Shown here: in pieces, positions 29,651 to 39,304 of the stretch | Layout of the letters: each line of letters starts with the position of its first letter | Numbering within the stretch: the stretch's first letter is position 1 | NCBI GenBank assembly: GCA_030710605.1 | Contig: CP092863.1 | Coordinates: forward strand, 107,370,099 to 107,434,098 | Source: Cordylochernes scorpioides | Taxonomy: Eukaryota; Arthropoda; Arachnida; Pseudoscorpiones; Chernetidae | Reading direction: 5' to 3' | DNA length: 64,000 nucleotides | Translations under genes and position numbers: made by a program | Notes under the pieces: generated by a model | What the model was told of the DNA's origin: nothing | What the model saw: only the letters and a program-made list of their open reading frames with translations | Database searches by the model: none

Positions 29651-29812
29651 TAAAAAGACATATATTGGATCAAAATATTATTTATTTTACCAATATATCA
29701 GTTGGCTGAACGCCAACCTTTATCAAGGTATTATAACATATTAATATGTTAGTTCAGCCAACAGAAATATTGGAAAAATAAATTATATTTTGATCCAATA
29801 TATGCCTTTTTA
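29651..29812. mobile_element. Complete MITE with GGCATATATTGGATC ends
   Basis: Inverted arms AAAAAGACATATATTGGATC ... CAGTTGGCTGAAC and GTTCAGCCAACAGAAATATT ... GATCCAATATATGCCTTTTT surround CAACCTTTATCAAGGTATTA. It is the reference full-length copy of the family. The GGTTGGC/GCCAACC stem followed by GAAA-like sequence resembles the middle of a hammerhead fold, so the family may derive from a Penelope-like terminal repeat. Confidence 0.75.
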
Positions 29813-29936
29813 ATTAAAAAAAAATATATATGACATTAAAAATATACTTAGGTTTGTAAAGTATATTATATATTTTGTCGCTAAAAATTATATAGTAATA
29901 CTTTTATGATGCAATAGCTCTCGAATTTGTTATGGA

Positions 29937-30175
29937 AATTCTAAACCATTATAGACGTGTATGATTATTTTGAAAATTAAACAATTTCTATTGCCCTTAC
30001 TGAAATGGAAAAAATTAATTACTCTTTTACAGTTAAATTGGCGAAACCGCTGGGAGGGTTCACCACTGATGAGCCAGGCCCTTCCATTGCTTTTATATTG
30101 CAGTAAGGGCTGTAGAAATTGTTTAATTTTCAAAAGAATCATACGCGTCTATAATAGTTTCGAATTTTCATAGGA
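29937..30175. repeat. Foldback repeat with permuted hammerhead-like core
   Basis: Inverted arms of about 70 bp (GTGTATGATTATTTTGAAAA, TTAAACAATTTCTATTGCCC against GGGCTGTAGAAATTGTTTAA, TTTTCAAAAGAATCATACGC) bracket a conserved core: TTGGCGAAACCGCTGGGAGG then GTTCACCACTGATGAGCCAG. Copies of this family lie at 55445-55662, 31981-32300, 34540-34660, 57955-58050 and 41700-41780. Confidence 0.7.
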
Positions 30176-30180
30176 TACCT

Positions 30181-30445
30181 TTGTTTATCCCTAGCACACC
30201 TGGTGGTAAAGGCAATGATAATCATGGTGGATAATAGTTGGTGATTACTTTTATTCTAAGTACACCATATGTCTACATATGTAGAAAGCGGTTCGACTTT
30301 TGAACTTACAAATGGACCAAAGCCCCGTTTGAATACTTGAAATCATAAGTGGGGTGGAATTTAACAAGAATCGGGAGTCATTATACCAATTTTATTTATT
30401 CCAAAAAAAGTTCCCAATGCGGGATTCGATCCTAGGTCTTGTCGG
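30181..30445 (-). mobile_element. tRNA-derived SINE, copy 4 (diverged)
   Basis: Carries TATCCCTAGCACACCTGG, AATGATAATCATGGTGG, CACCATATGTCTACATATG, AAGCCCCGTTTGAATACTTG and the B-box region (minus strand GGATCGAATCCCGCATTG). More substitutions than copies 1 and 3. Confidence 0.75.
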
Positions 30446-30555
30446 AAAACAACGTTAATGTCACTCTTCAAACCCTCATCATATACATTATGTTATTAAT
30501 ATAATTTACATAATTACTATTCATGATAAAATTGTGAAAAAGTATTAAAATTACA

Positions 30556-30975
30556 ATTATATTCTCACAATGAGTATCTTTTTATTTTAAAAAACGCTAG
30601 CTTTGAAGCGTTAATCGCTCTTCAACGGGCTTACTATAATCCCACCAGAATCTCTCGTTTCCAATGAATATAACAGCATAAACAGAAAAATAGATTTACC
30701 ATCACAATACCTTAGATATCTCGGAAGAAATCAATTTTATAGGTTCTGGATGCCCTAAAAATTAAAATAGACATATTTCATAAAATAGTTAAAATAGTTA
30801 AATTACAAACCAATTTAAAATTTTCAGTTATAAATATCCACGCTGCGCGCGTTTGCTTTTGTAAATATTTCTGGTGGGATCAAGTAAGCCCGTTGAAGAG
30901 CGATTAACGCTTGAAAGCTAGCGTTTTTTTTAAATAAAAAATATACTCATTGTGAGAATATATTTGTAATTTAAA
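30556..30975. mobile_element. Foldback/MITE with ~95-bp inverted arms
   Basis: Arms ATATTCTCACAATGAGTAT, AACGCTAGCTTTGAAGCGTT, AATCGCTCTTCAACGGGCTT, ATCCCACCAGAA and their complements at 30868-30970, centre near 30766, with about 220 bp between. No frame inside. A class II non-autonomous element by structure; TSD not resolved. Confidence 0.75.
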
Positions 30976-31580
30976 TAATTAATTACATTTATTCCCATTA
31001 ATTAAACACCAATAAATATTTTAAAATATCAGACGAGAGAGAGAGATTTTTAATAAGATAACTTTATCATTATACGTAGATAATAGTCGTTTTTTTTTCT
31101 AATTAATCTATGAAGCAATGTTGCCAGGCATTGTCACAGATTTATTACCAATAATATTTATCGTTTAATTTTTTTTTGCTTCGCTCTATAAAAACTAATT
31201 ATTTTAAAGGACAATAAAACATTATTATGGGGTTATCTTTTCTTATATTTCATTTAATCTGTTTCGCCTTTAGGGCAAGTTTGTGAAAAATCAATTTTTG
31301 GGGTAAAAATAAATTCGTTTTTAATTTCTGACTGACAAGGAACAAGGTTTACTATGTTTCTAATCTTCAACAAAATGTTCTAAGAATAATGAAAAACGCT
31401 TCTCTGTAATATTCGAAAACATGATTAATCATTTTATTTTGTTTTTAAATATATATATATATGAAAAACAATAGAAAAAAATAAAAGATAAGTAGGTCAG
31501 GTGTTGATATTAAAAATAAAGAAAGCATCTCGTGTGCTCGTGGTCAGGAGATGCCTTCATTATTTTTAATATATATATTT
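30976..31580. other. AT-rich spacer with a hairpin fragment
   Basis: No gene. At 31510-31575 a short hairpin: AATATTAAAAATAAAGAAAG-type arms around CATCTCGTGTGCTCGTGGTC, related to the repeat at 1-90. The rest is unassigned. Confidence 0.45.
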
Positions 31581-31581
31581 T

Positions 31582-31980
31582 AAAACGACATTTGAAAATT
31601 ATCCCGCATGTGTTTCTTTTAAACGAAAAATTAAATTTATTTTAAGGATAAATAACGATTATTTCTAACCTTAGAGATGGGGTATGATAAGATGAATTGT
31701 GAAGAATAATGATGAACGGAAAGACCGGGCAGATACCGGGCAGATGCCATGTCCACTAGGCTACCCTGTATTATATATATATATTTAATCCCAGGTATAC
31801 ATGGTACAGACCATGATAATCATGGTGGATAGAAGTTGGTGACTGCTTTTACTAAAAGTGCACCACATGTCTATACATGTGAAAATCAGTAAATATATTT
31901 TTAATAATTGAAATATATTGATCTTGGTAATTATGTATAAAATGAAAGGAATTAATAGCACGAATGTTTCTTTTAAACAT
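31582..31980. repeat. MITE arm and SINE tail fragment
   Basis: 31582-31700 matches one arm of the palindrome at 1296-1462 (ACGACATTTGAAAATTATCC, then TTTATTTTAAGGA) plus flanking GGGGTATGATAAGATGAATT shared with 58110-58250. 31796-31890 is a SINE tail with CCATGATAATCATGG. Confidence 0.6.
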
Positions 31981-32300
31981 AATACAAACTTCTACTGCCC
32001 TTACTGCGATGAAAAATATATTGGGAGGGCTTGGCTCATCAGTGGTGAACCCTCCCAGCAGTTTCGCTAATTTAATCTACTAGACCGCCTCTCAGATCTC
32101 TAATACTGTATTGGATGATTCTGCTTATATACGCAGCACTGAAGGGTGGAATCTCAGAAATGGTTTTCAAGAAAACTATGGACATAAGACAGTAGAATTA
32201 CATTCAAATATTTGCATCGAGCAATGCTCTTCCGCAAACAATAAAGACAAGGCCAGTTAGGCATAAATTAATACTAAGCAGGACAGTAGAAGTTTGTATT
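31981..32300. mobile_element. Element with 17-bp terminal inverted repeats
   Basis: Begins AATACAAACTTCTACTG (31981-31997) and ends CAGTAGAAGTTTGTATT (32284-32300). It contains the conserved core TTGGCTCATCAGTGGTGAAC and CCCAGCAGTTTCGC, the complement of that in 29937-30175. No transposase. A family A Helitron-type copy begins exactly at its right end. Confidence 0.65.
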
Positions 32301-32630
32301 CTATATACAGTTACGAGCGTCATGCGTCATCTCTGTCACCGTTTGCTTTTTCTTTGGAATGGCGCTCTCCTATTGGTTGGCTACGATCACGTGGCTACGA
32401 TGACGCCGCCACTACGCGAGACACTTTGGTTTTGACTTTGCTCCCCCCACTCGCTCTTTGGTTTTTGTAACTATTGTGTTGGAGCGGGTCGCTCCTTAAA
32501 TAAATGCATATATTAGTTAATAACTAAATGGAATCCTCTCTTTCTCCATTTATAATTGTGTAACAAATAGTATTTGAATCAAAACATTCAATCGGGTAAA
32601 ACACGGGCGTTGCCCGGGTCATTCGGCTAG
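32300..32630 (+). mobile_element. Helitron-type element, family A, copy 2
   Basis: Starts TCTATATACAGTTACGAGCG and ends GCCCGGGTCATTCGGCTAG before T. It lacks the segment between TCTTTCTCC and ATTTATAATTG that copies 1, 3 and 5 have (an internal deletion removing one arm of the ATGCAT inverted pair) and has an extra TGGCTACGATGACG stretch. Confidence 0.8.
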
Positions 32631-32639
32631 TTATGTATA

Positions 32640-33501
32640 AAAAAAAACATTTGTGCTTTTAAATCCTTTCATTTTATATATAGAGATGGCGCGTTTTTGC
32701 TTAGTATATTGAACTTGGTAATTTTGAATATATAATGAATTCTTTCGTTATTTATAAATTTTTAGTTCTCAAAAAATAGATTGCGAAAGGTTTCAATTTA
32801 TTAACATATTGAATTCGACAACTGTACTTTAAGATAACAATGATATTATTATCAGTAATTGTTTCTTCCTTTTCTTGTATATAGTAATATATATAATTGT
32901 TTCTGATTAACAATTGTGTAAATTGAAGCAATTATCCTTGGCGTGGATATCATGTTTTATGTGTTTGAAATAAAATATTGTAACAAAGTATTAATTAATT
33001 TTATTATTTTTATTAACAGAGTGTTCATTTTTATGTTTATAATTTGCTACTCTGTAAATTTCCCTCGTGGCTTATATTTTGTTTACCATTCATAGTTTGT
33101 CCTTGCCTGAAATAAATTGTTATCTCATACCGAAGTTGGTCTTCCCTAATTTTCCACGTGGGAATATAATTAGCAAGAAATAAATTTAAATTAATAGGTT
33201 TTTGGGGATTTTTAAAACACAATTAATAAATATTGGCCAATTCTAAAATAATCAAAAATCAACCAATAGTTGATATTTAATCCGATAGATGGCGCAAGCC
33301 ATCAGCAACTTCCAGTTATACGATAAGGAGATGCATTTTTCTTAATTTATGCACCTTATCCCAATACAATTTCCCATTTGTACTATTTTTTTCACATATT
33401 CATGTACTAAAAGAGGCACCTCTCCCTTTAAAATGTGCATCAGAACGATGACCCTATTGCATCACCCGAGTTAAAAGACTTTACTAGTCATGATAAAGAA
33501 T
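32640..33501. repeat. Diverged LTR and MITE fragments
   Basis: 33005-33172 is a plus-strand relative of the TRIM-like LTR (TGCTACTCTGTAAA, TTCATAGTTTGTCCTTGCCT, TTCCCTAATTTTCCACGTGG). 33280-33360 holds an ATGGCGCAAGCCAT hairpin repeat. 32655-32695 (CTTTTAAATCC, ATATATAGAGATGGCG) recurs at 17750 and 34970. No gene. Confidence 0.55.
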
Positions 33502-34005
33502 TCTATATACAGTTACGAGCGTCATGCGTCATCTCCTAATCAACAATCAGTCATCAGTTTTCATCTCTGTCACCGTTTGTTTTTTTTTTTTGGAATGGCG
33601 CCCTCCTATTGGTTGGCTACGGTCACGCCACCTTTGCCCCCCCCCCACACTTGCCTTTTTTTTTGGAATGGCGCTCTCCTATTGGTTGGCTACGAACACG
33701 CCACCTTTGCCCCCCATCATGCCCCCACTCGCTATTTCGTCTTTGTAACTATTGTGTTGGAGCGGGTCGCTCCCTAAATAAATGCATATATTATATAATA
33801 ACCAAATGGAATCCTCTCTTTCTTATTCCCAGTAAGAGACGCCTACGGAAGCCAACAGTACATAGACAGATAAAGCACATAGGCTATAGTTATTAACTAA
33901 CATATGCAATTATTTAAGGCGCCAATTTATAATTGTAACAAATAGTATTTGAATCAAAACATTCAATCGGGTAAAACACGGGCGTTGCCCGGGTCATTCG
34001 GCTAG
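33502..34005 (+). mobile_element. Helitron-type element, family A, copy 3
   Basis: Same ends as copy 1. It holds an internal direct duplication of about 75 bp: GGAATGGCGCCCTCCTATTG at 33594 and GGAATGGCGCTCTCCTATTG at 33665, each followed by GCCACCTTTGCCCCCC. Longest copy of the family. Confidence 0.85.
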
Positions 34006-34339
34006 TATATATATATATGTCGTGAATGAATGTACAACCGTTATACTTACAATCCCCAAGAATTAGTTCCAGCCAAGTGAGCAGTGACGTGCCGTAGCAT
34101 TCGCCCGCGATGTCTGCCACGTTTATTTTTGTACAGTTTTTAATAGATGAATTTGCATATTTACATTTTAACACAACATATATATATATACTTATTTTGG
34201 CGAAAAGAAATTATACATCTTGGATATTATACTAATTGTGACATATATATGATATAGGTAAAGCAAATTAATTTTCGTATTTAAAAACGATAAATTATAT
34301 AAATAGATTTAAAATTTTCCGAAAGAATACTATTCCATG
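34006..34339. other. AT-rich spacer
   Basis: No gene. Minor AT dinucleotide runs. The minus-strand frame crossing from the Helitron end into this spacer has no protein character. Confidence 0.45.
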
Positions 34340-34670
34340 GCGCTTCCTAATTTTCCAAAGCTGGTGTTGCGGCTTTGACACCGACCCGAGTCCGCTAGTT
34401 TACGGAAAAGGTCAATAGATGGCGCCTAGATTTGACATCTATTTTGACGGGAAAAAAGGCGATATCTATTGTCATATTCTCATAAATATTATACCGATTC
34501 AAAGTAGAGGGATTAGTTTAAAAAGTATATCTACCATTAATCTACCAAGTATATTAAATGATGAGCCAGGCCTTCCCAATAATTTATCATTGCATTAAGA
34601 ACAGTTGAATAAATATATATATTTTTTAAATAATCATACGCGTTAACAAATAATAGTTTGAATTTCTTAT
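34340..34670. repeat. Penelope-like and foldback fragments
   Basis: 34350-34450 has AAAGCTGGTGTTGCGGCTTT, CACCGACCCGAG and AATAGATGGCGCC, then ATCTATTTTGACGGGA, the ends of the Penelope-like repeat without its ribozyme. 34558-34660 holds ATGATGAGCCAGGCC and AATAATCATACGCG, part of the 29937 foldback family. Confidence 0.55.
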
Positions 34671-35662
34671 AAAGTGTGAATTATATAAAGTATAAAGTTT
34701 CCATTAAACAAAAGGTTGTTAAGTATACATTACACAATGCATAAAGCGTATATTAAACAAAGTAAAAAGTTTCTATTACGCAAAGTATAAAGTGTAAAAT
34801 ATATAAAATATACTTGAAGTAGAGTGACAAATAATTATATTTAAATACATACTTGTATATATATAAAAAAATGAACACAAAGCAATAACGCGCCATCTAT
34901 GCATATAAAATGAATGATTTAAAAGGATTTAGAATTTGTAATGTGTATAAAAGAAACATTCGTGCTTTTAAATCCTTCATTTTATATATATTAAAAAATA
35001 TTTAAATATTTACATAGTTTATTTTATTCAAAATGGGAAGCAAGCTTTCATACGGTCGCGCTTCATCAGGTCACTGGCTCCGCAAAGGCGTACAACACAC
35101 ATATAATATATATTCACGTTATATATAAAGTATACATAAATATAGGGTGTATACATTAAACAAAGTATATTTATAAAGTGTATAAAATACATATATAAAG
35201 TATATATATATATATAAGGCTGTTCTATCACAGGAGCCAATTCCATGAGATCCTGAATGATAGGCGTTCCTTACACCCCAAATCTCCTTTCTGTCAGGGA
35301 AGGATAATCTAAAGGATAAACATATCTGGACGGTAAGATAGTGACGTCATACCTTGTCACTTTCTCCAAGGAGATAGGTTGTTGCAAGTCTTGTGTTATA
35401 AACACGCCATCTGGTGTTTGAAACGACTTATAAGGTGTTTGATTCTTTCAGAGAAAATTTATTCTATTTAAAACATCTTACATGTCTCGTTAATAACTCG
35501 AATTTACAAAGTTTTATATATTGTGGACAATTATTCCGCGTACTTTTGTGTTATATCAAAACAGAAATATGTCATACACAACGCTAGGTTTATTTTTCTA
35601 TGTTTTAAAGCGTTTGGTTGATCCATCTATCAAACAAATTTATAAAAACGCACGTATATATA
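34671..35662. other. AT-rich spacer with a decayed ribozyme-like motif
   Basis: Contains repeated AAAGTATAAAGT words (34680-34800), a hairpin of GGATTTAGAATT / AAATCC words near 34925-34985, and on the minus strand at 35040-35070 CCTGATGAAGCGCGACCGTA then TGAAAGCTTGC, a hammerhead-like order with a broken stem II. No gene. Confidence 0.4.
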
Positions 35663-36010
35663 TGTTATATTAAAATATTATTTTATTTGAAATTATATAT
35701 TTCATAGATGCAAATACTCTGCTAAATCGACCGCCAGAGGTCACACTTCCCCTATAAAAACTCGTTGTTGTTTTTCCCCGTTGGTCGGCTCAAAACATTT
35801 GTACATTATGTAAATAAGCTTTTCATTTTTTTTATTCTTACGCCTTAAGCCAGGCAGTACTTTAATCAAATTATTTTCTTATATAATCCTAAAGCTCAAA
35901 TAAAACAATCTCTTATCAAAACTATTTTTTATTATCATTACTTTCAAGATTTTAGCCACGACTGCATCACCAATACCATATATTACTAAAAAGAACCAAC
36001 AAATAACTCC
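35663..36010 (+). repeat. Single copy of the LTR-like repeat
   Basis: TGTTATATTAAAATATT start, ACCGCCAGAGGTCACAC, CCCTATAAAAACTCGTTG, CATTATGTAAATAAGC, CCTTAAGCCAGGCAGTACTT, CAAATAAAACAATC and CCACGACTGCATCACC. The AATAAA here supports an LTR-like reading (TATA box and polyadenylation signal in one repeat). Confidence 0.6.
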
Positions 36011-36301
36011 ATAGCATAATCCCCAAGATGATCATAAACACAAGCAGAAAATCAAACCTCATTTTTTCATATAATATATATATATATATGAGTCCAAATT
36101 TTAGTCGTAGCGGTACAGTCTGCACCATGCTGACATGGATCAACAGCCTGAAACGTGTTCGGGGTTGGCTTTTCTTGATTTATTGAGAATTGGGTTGGCC
36201 AAATATCAGTTAAATAAACGATTAGTTTATTTTTGTTCTACTAGATGGCGCTCTGCCATTTAGAGATGTTCTTGTTTTCAGCCTCTTTTGTTTATATATA
36301 C

Positions 36302-37265
36302 ATTATATAATCTAAAATGCAAATATTTTATTTTTTTAAAAACATATATTTCATTTTCATTCATTGACTGCTCTATATTTTTTGACCATAGATTTAGAAG
36401 ATAACACTTTAATTATTGTTGTAAATATGTATAGTTAACCTACCTATTTATGATAGTTGAATTTAATCTTTCTACTTTTGCAGCTATTAGATATATTTTT
36501 AGGTGGTTTGGCATTCCATCTGTAAGTGCTTCTAATAAAAGGGTTTTTTCTAGATTAAGTTTTTTGGCTAAGGCAGATTTTTCCTTAAAATATTGTTCAA
36601 GATCATTTTTATCATTATATTTTAAATTTATAAACCTACTGAATAAATTTGAATCTTTAATTGTAAAATATGTTATCAATTTTTGTTCTAAATCCCCCCA
36701 ATTATTTTTATCTTGTAATTCTTCTATATAATAACTGAAAGCTTCACCCTCGAGATAATTTGATATATTAGTTAATTTGAAATCTTCATCAAGAAGTTTC
36801 TGCAAACATTTTTTGTTGAAATATAATTCAAATCCTGTCGGCTTAAATTGTTATGATTATATTTTGTTGTTGAAAAATAGGTTCAGTCGTGGAAAAAGAA
36901 AGATAGTTATTTACCTTTCAAGTAGTTTTTATTTTGAATTACTTGAAGTAAATTTACACATAAAAATTATTAATCACAGCAATATAGAATTTATAGAATG
37001 AATTCTATAATCGTGTTTAAATAAATAAATGTAGATATAGAATTCTTCCTGATTTGAAATTAAACGAAAATTCCTTCACCATGTTTTTTCATTTAATCTA
37101 TAATCGTGATTTTAAAAAAATAGGTAAGGTTAACTATACATATTTACAACAATAATTAAAGTGTTATCTTCTAAATCTATGGTAAAAAAATATAGAACAG
37201 TCAATTAATGAAAATGAAATATATGTTTTTAAAAAATAAAATATTTGCATTTTAGATTATATAAT
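36302..37265 (-). mobile_element. TIR-flanked element carrying a Gag-like frame
   Basis: Two inverted arms of about 140-150 bp bound this 964-bp segment: left 36302-36447, right about 37117-37265. They start ATTATATAATCTAAAATGCA and run through TTTGACCATAGATTTAGAAG (one base differs) to GTATAGTTAACC. The interior codes on the minus strand for a capsid-like protein. Retrotransposon Gag between long terminal inverted repeats is not the normal arrangement for either element class. A Tigger-like MITE sits at its right end, which blurs the target duplication (possibly TATATA). Confidence 0.75.
36440..36805 (-). CDS. Gag-like (capsid) protein fragment
   Basis: 121 residues from the first ATG; the frame stays open somewhat further upstream, so the start is uncertain. 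The sequence has the retrotransposon Gag hallmarks: ISNYLEGEAFSYYIEEL near 14-30, NNWGDLEQKLITYF near 34-47, NLKYNDKNDLEQYFKEK near 61-77 and LLEALTDGMPNHLKIYL near 90-106. This is the L-x-G-x-A-x-x-Y / W-x-x-L-x-x-x-L / F / Y / L-x-x-G-L pattern of the Ty3/Gypsy Gag central domain (Retrotrans_gag). No zinc knuckle, protease or other Pol part follows; the frame stops within the left inverted arm. It may be a fragment of a Gypsy Gag caught by an inverted-repeat element, or a small self-standing capsid-like gene. Function unproven. Confidence 0.65.
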   Translation of the reverse strand: MQKLLDEDFKLTNISNYLEGEAFSYYIEELQDKNNWGDLEQKLITYFTIKDSNLFSRFINLKYNDKNDLEQYFKEKSALAKKLNLEKTLLLEALTDGMPNHLKIYLIAAKVERLNSTIINR

Positions 37266-37266
37266 A

Positions 37267-37537
37267 CACCTATCCCCCGATTTACACGGTAGATATGTTC
37301 CTGAGAAAAACGTGTAAATCGGGGGATAGGTGAACACAGAAATAAAAATAAAATGCATTGACAGGTTAAAATATGTAGTCAGCACATAAGCTCGGGATTC
37401 CTCGTGAGATGTGTACACAGCGCATGTGTTCAATCACAGTAGCATTTAGTATAGTGCGATAAAAAAAAACTTATTTGGAAAACCGTGTAAAATCGAAAAC
37501 GTGTAAAACAAGTACCGTGTAAATCGGGGGATAGGTG
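37267..37537. mobile_element. Tigger/pogo-like MITE
   Basis: 271 bp flanked by TA (37265-37266 and 37538-37539). Ends CACCTATCCCCCGATTTACA and TGTAAATCGGGGGATAGGTG are inverted repeats. The subterminal CTGAGAAAAACGTGTAAATC copies the same word, so the left end forms its own small hairpin. CGATTTACACG-type ends with a TA duplication are typical of Tigger-like elements. No transposase. Confidence 0.8.
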
Positions 37538-37745
37538 TATATATAATTTATATTTTTTTAATATTCTATTTATTTCTCTCTCTTCTTTCATATATATGTT
37601 CTCCCATAACCTTATGTTGTAATATTGTCTGATCGTAATCTAGCCTGAAAATCGGCCCTTGTTACTTCACCAGCTTAAACATATGTTTGGTAAATTTGAC
37701 CGATTCCATCACTCCTCTCGTAGGATGTTATGGAATTGAAGCCGT

Positions 37746-37788
37746 CCCTGTACTGATGAGGGCCATAATCCGAAACCATGGTATACAA
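37746..37788 (+). ncRNA. Hammerhead ribozyme motif
   Basis: CCTGTA, CTGATGA, stem II region GGGCCATAATCC, GAAA, minimal stem III CCATGG, cleavage site GTA, then TACAAG. Stem I pairs TGTA with TACA plus one outer pair. Both invariant boxes are intact; stem II is weak (two G-C and one G-U). A diverged member of the 15324 family. Flanking TGGAATTGAAGCC and GGTGTTGTGG words are from the same Penelope-like repeat. Confidence 0.6.
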
Positions 37789-38140
37789 GTAGGCTCCTTG
37801 TCTAAATTTATCAAAAATGGTGTTGTGGTTCATATTTATTACCACTAATACGTTTTGTATTGGAGTAATTGTAAATAACATTGTTTTAATGAATTTTTAA
37901 AGGGAGAGGTGCCACTTTTAGTATATTAATACCATCCTCCTATAACTTTATATTATATAAATATTAAAGCATTACCTCGTCGTACCTCTAACTGGACAGT
38001 TCAAAAAGAAATCAACTTTAAATATTTTCAATATGATAAACCCTTATTTTTTCTCAATCTGTTATATTTTTTCTATTACACAAAATAAGAAGATCAAGTG
38101 TCATAATACGATATGTCGATACAATACAAATCAATTTATT

Positions 38141-38672
38141 GTTTATCCCTTAGTACACGTGGTAGAGGTCGTGATAATCATAGTGGGTATTTAGCAACTG
38201 CTTTTAATGTAAGTACACCATATGTCTACAAATATAGAAATGTGGTACAAATGTTGTTATTATGTTCGACTTTTGCACTTATAAATGTGCTAGAGTGCAT
38301 GCAACAACTGTCCTGGTGTGGTACTAACACCTACCCACATATTCTCATGCCCAGCAATGGCCACAGCCTTGCAGAAAATTGACTTAGACCCAGAGCAGAA
38401 GCTTTACACACCCAAGATAGTGGATATTTCTGCTGCTGTGATGGAGATGCATGGAGACATCTGAGACTCTTCTTTGGACACGACAACAACAACAATAGTG
38501 TGCTAGAGTTCCGTTTGGTTACTTGTACTCACTGGTGGGGTTGGAATTTTGCAAGATTCAGGGACCATTGGTGCAATTTTTTTATTCAGTCAAAAAGAGC
38601 TCAATGCGGGATTCGATCCCGTGTCGTAGCTGTAAAAAACCCGACTGTTTATATCACTCATCCACCCATCCC
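38141..38672 (-). mobile_element. tRNA-derived SINE, copy 5, split by a LINE tail
   Basis: SINE tail at 38141-38295 (TTATCCCTTAGTACACG, GTGATAATCATAGTGGG) and head at 38499-38672 (GTTACTTGTACTCACTGGTG, minus-strand CGGGATCGAATCCCGCATTG). The two halves join perfectly once the insertion at 38296-38498 and its duplicated TGTGCTAGAG are taken out. Confidence 0.85.
38296..38498 (+). pseudogene. 5'-truncated LINE tail inside a SINE
   Basis: Codes SACNNCPGVVLTPTHIFSCP, then AMATALQKIDL, YTPKIVDISAAVMEMHGDI and stop (38461-38463 region), followed by a short UTR and a CAACAACAACAAT tail. The C-x2-C...TP-x-HIFSCP motif is the zinc-knuckle-like end of non-LTR ORF2. A perfect 10-bp target duplication TGTGCTAGAG (38286-38295 and 38499-38508) flanks it. 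5' truncation, simple-repeat tail and TSD show target-primed reverse transcription. Confidence 0.85.
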
Positions 38673-39304
38673 AGGTCAAAATATAATATATATATATATA
38701 TATATTTTCCAAACACATTATATATACAACTCAGAAGTATATGTATTTATAAAGAGTATATAGGTATATAGAGATGGAATGACAAAAATGAATATTTGGG
38801 ATTACCAGAAATAAAAGAATAACCTAACATTGGATAATAAAACCTAAGATATTATATTTGATCTAGAACCTTGTTGATTAATGCTTTGCTATAAAAATAC
38901 AACACGCTAATTGGCTGATTGAAATCACGTGTTAATAAAGAACCAATCACCGAACACATTAAAATTGGACCCTACCACTGTAAACAAATATAGTACATAA
39001 ACCAATAAAGGAGAATATTATAGTAGATTTTAATTATTAAAATAATAGAGAAATTACGGCTCTCTGTGAATTAATAATGTATAGAATGAATGTGTCGAGA
39101 GAGTAAAAGCTATTTTCTGTGATTTATTTTGTAAATATTGAAGCCATTTCTCTTCGTTATCAACTCCCTTGAAGAACGGGTATGTTTGTACGTGAGGAGA
39201 AAGACATTACGTTATATTTATACAGAGATAAATTGCTATAGTATAATGTCCTTTCTGAAATATTTATAACTCTTTTATATCTTAATGGGGTTTTACTAAG
39301 TGTC
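38673..39304. other. AT-rich spacer, nothing recognised
   Basis: AT-rich sequence between the SINE and the minisatellite, with an AT-run near 38687-38705. No gene, no repeat that I can match. Confidence 0.5.
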
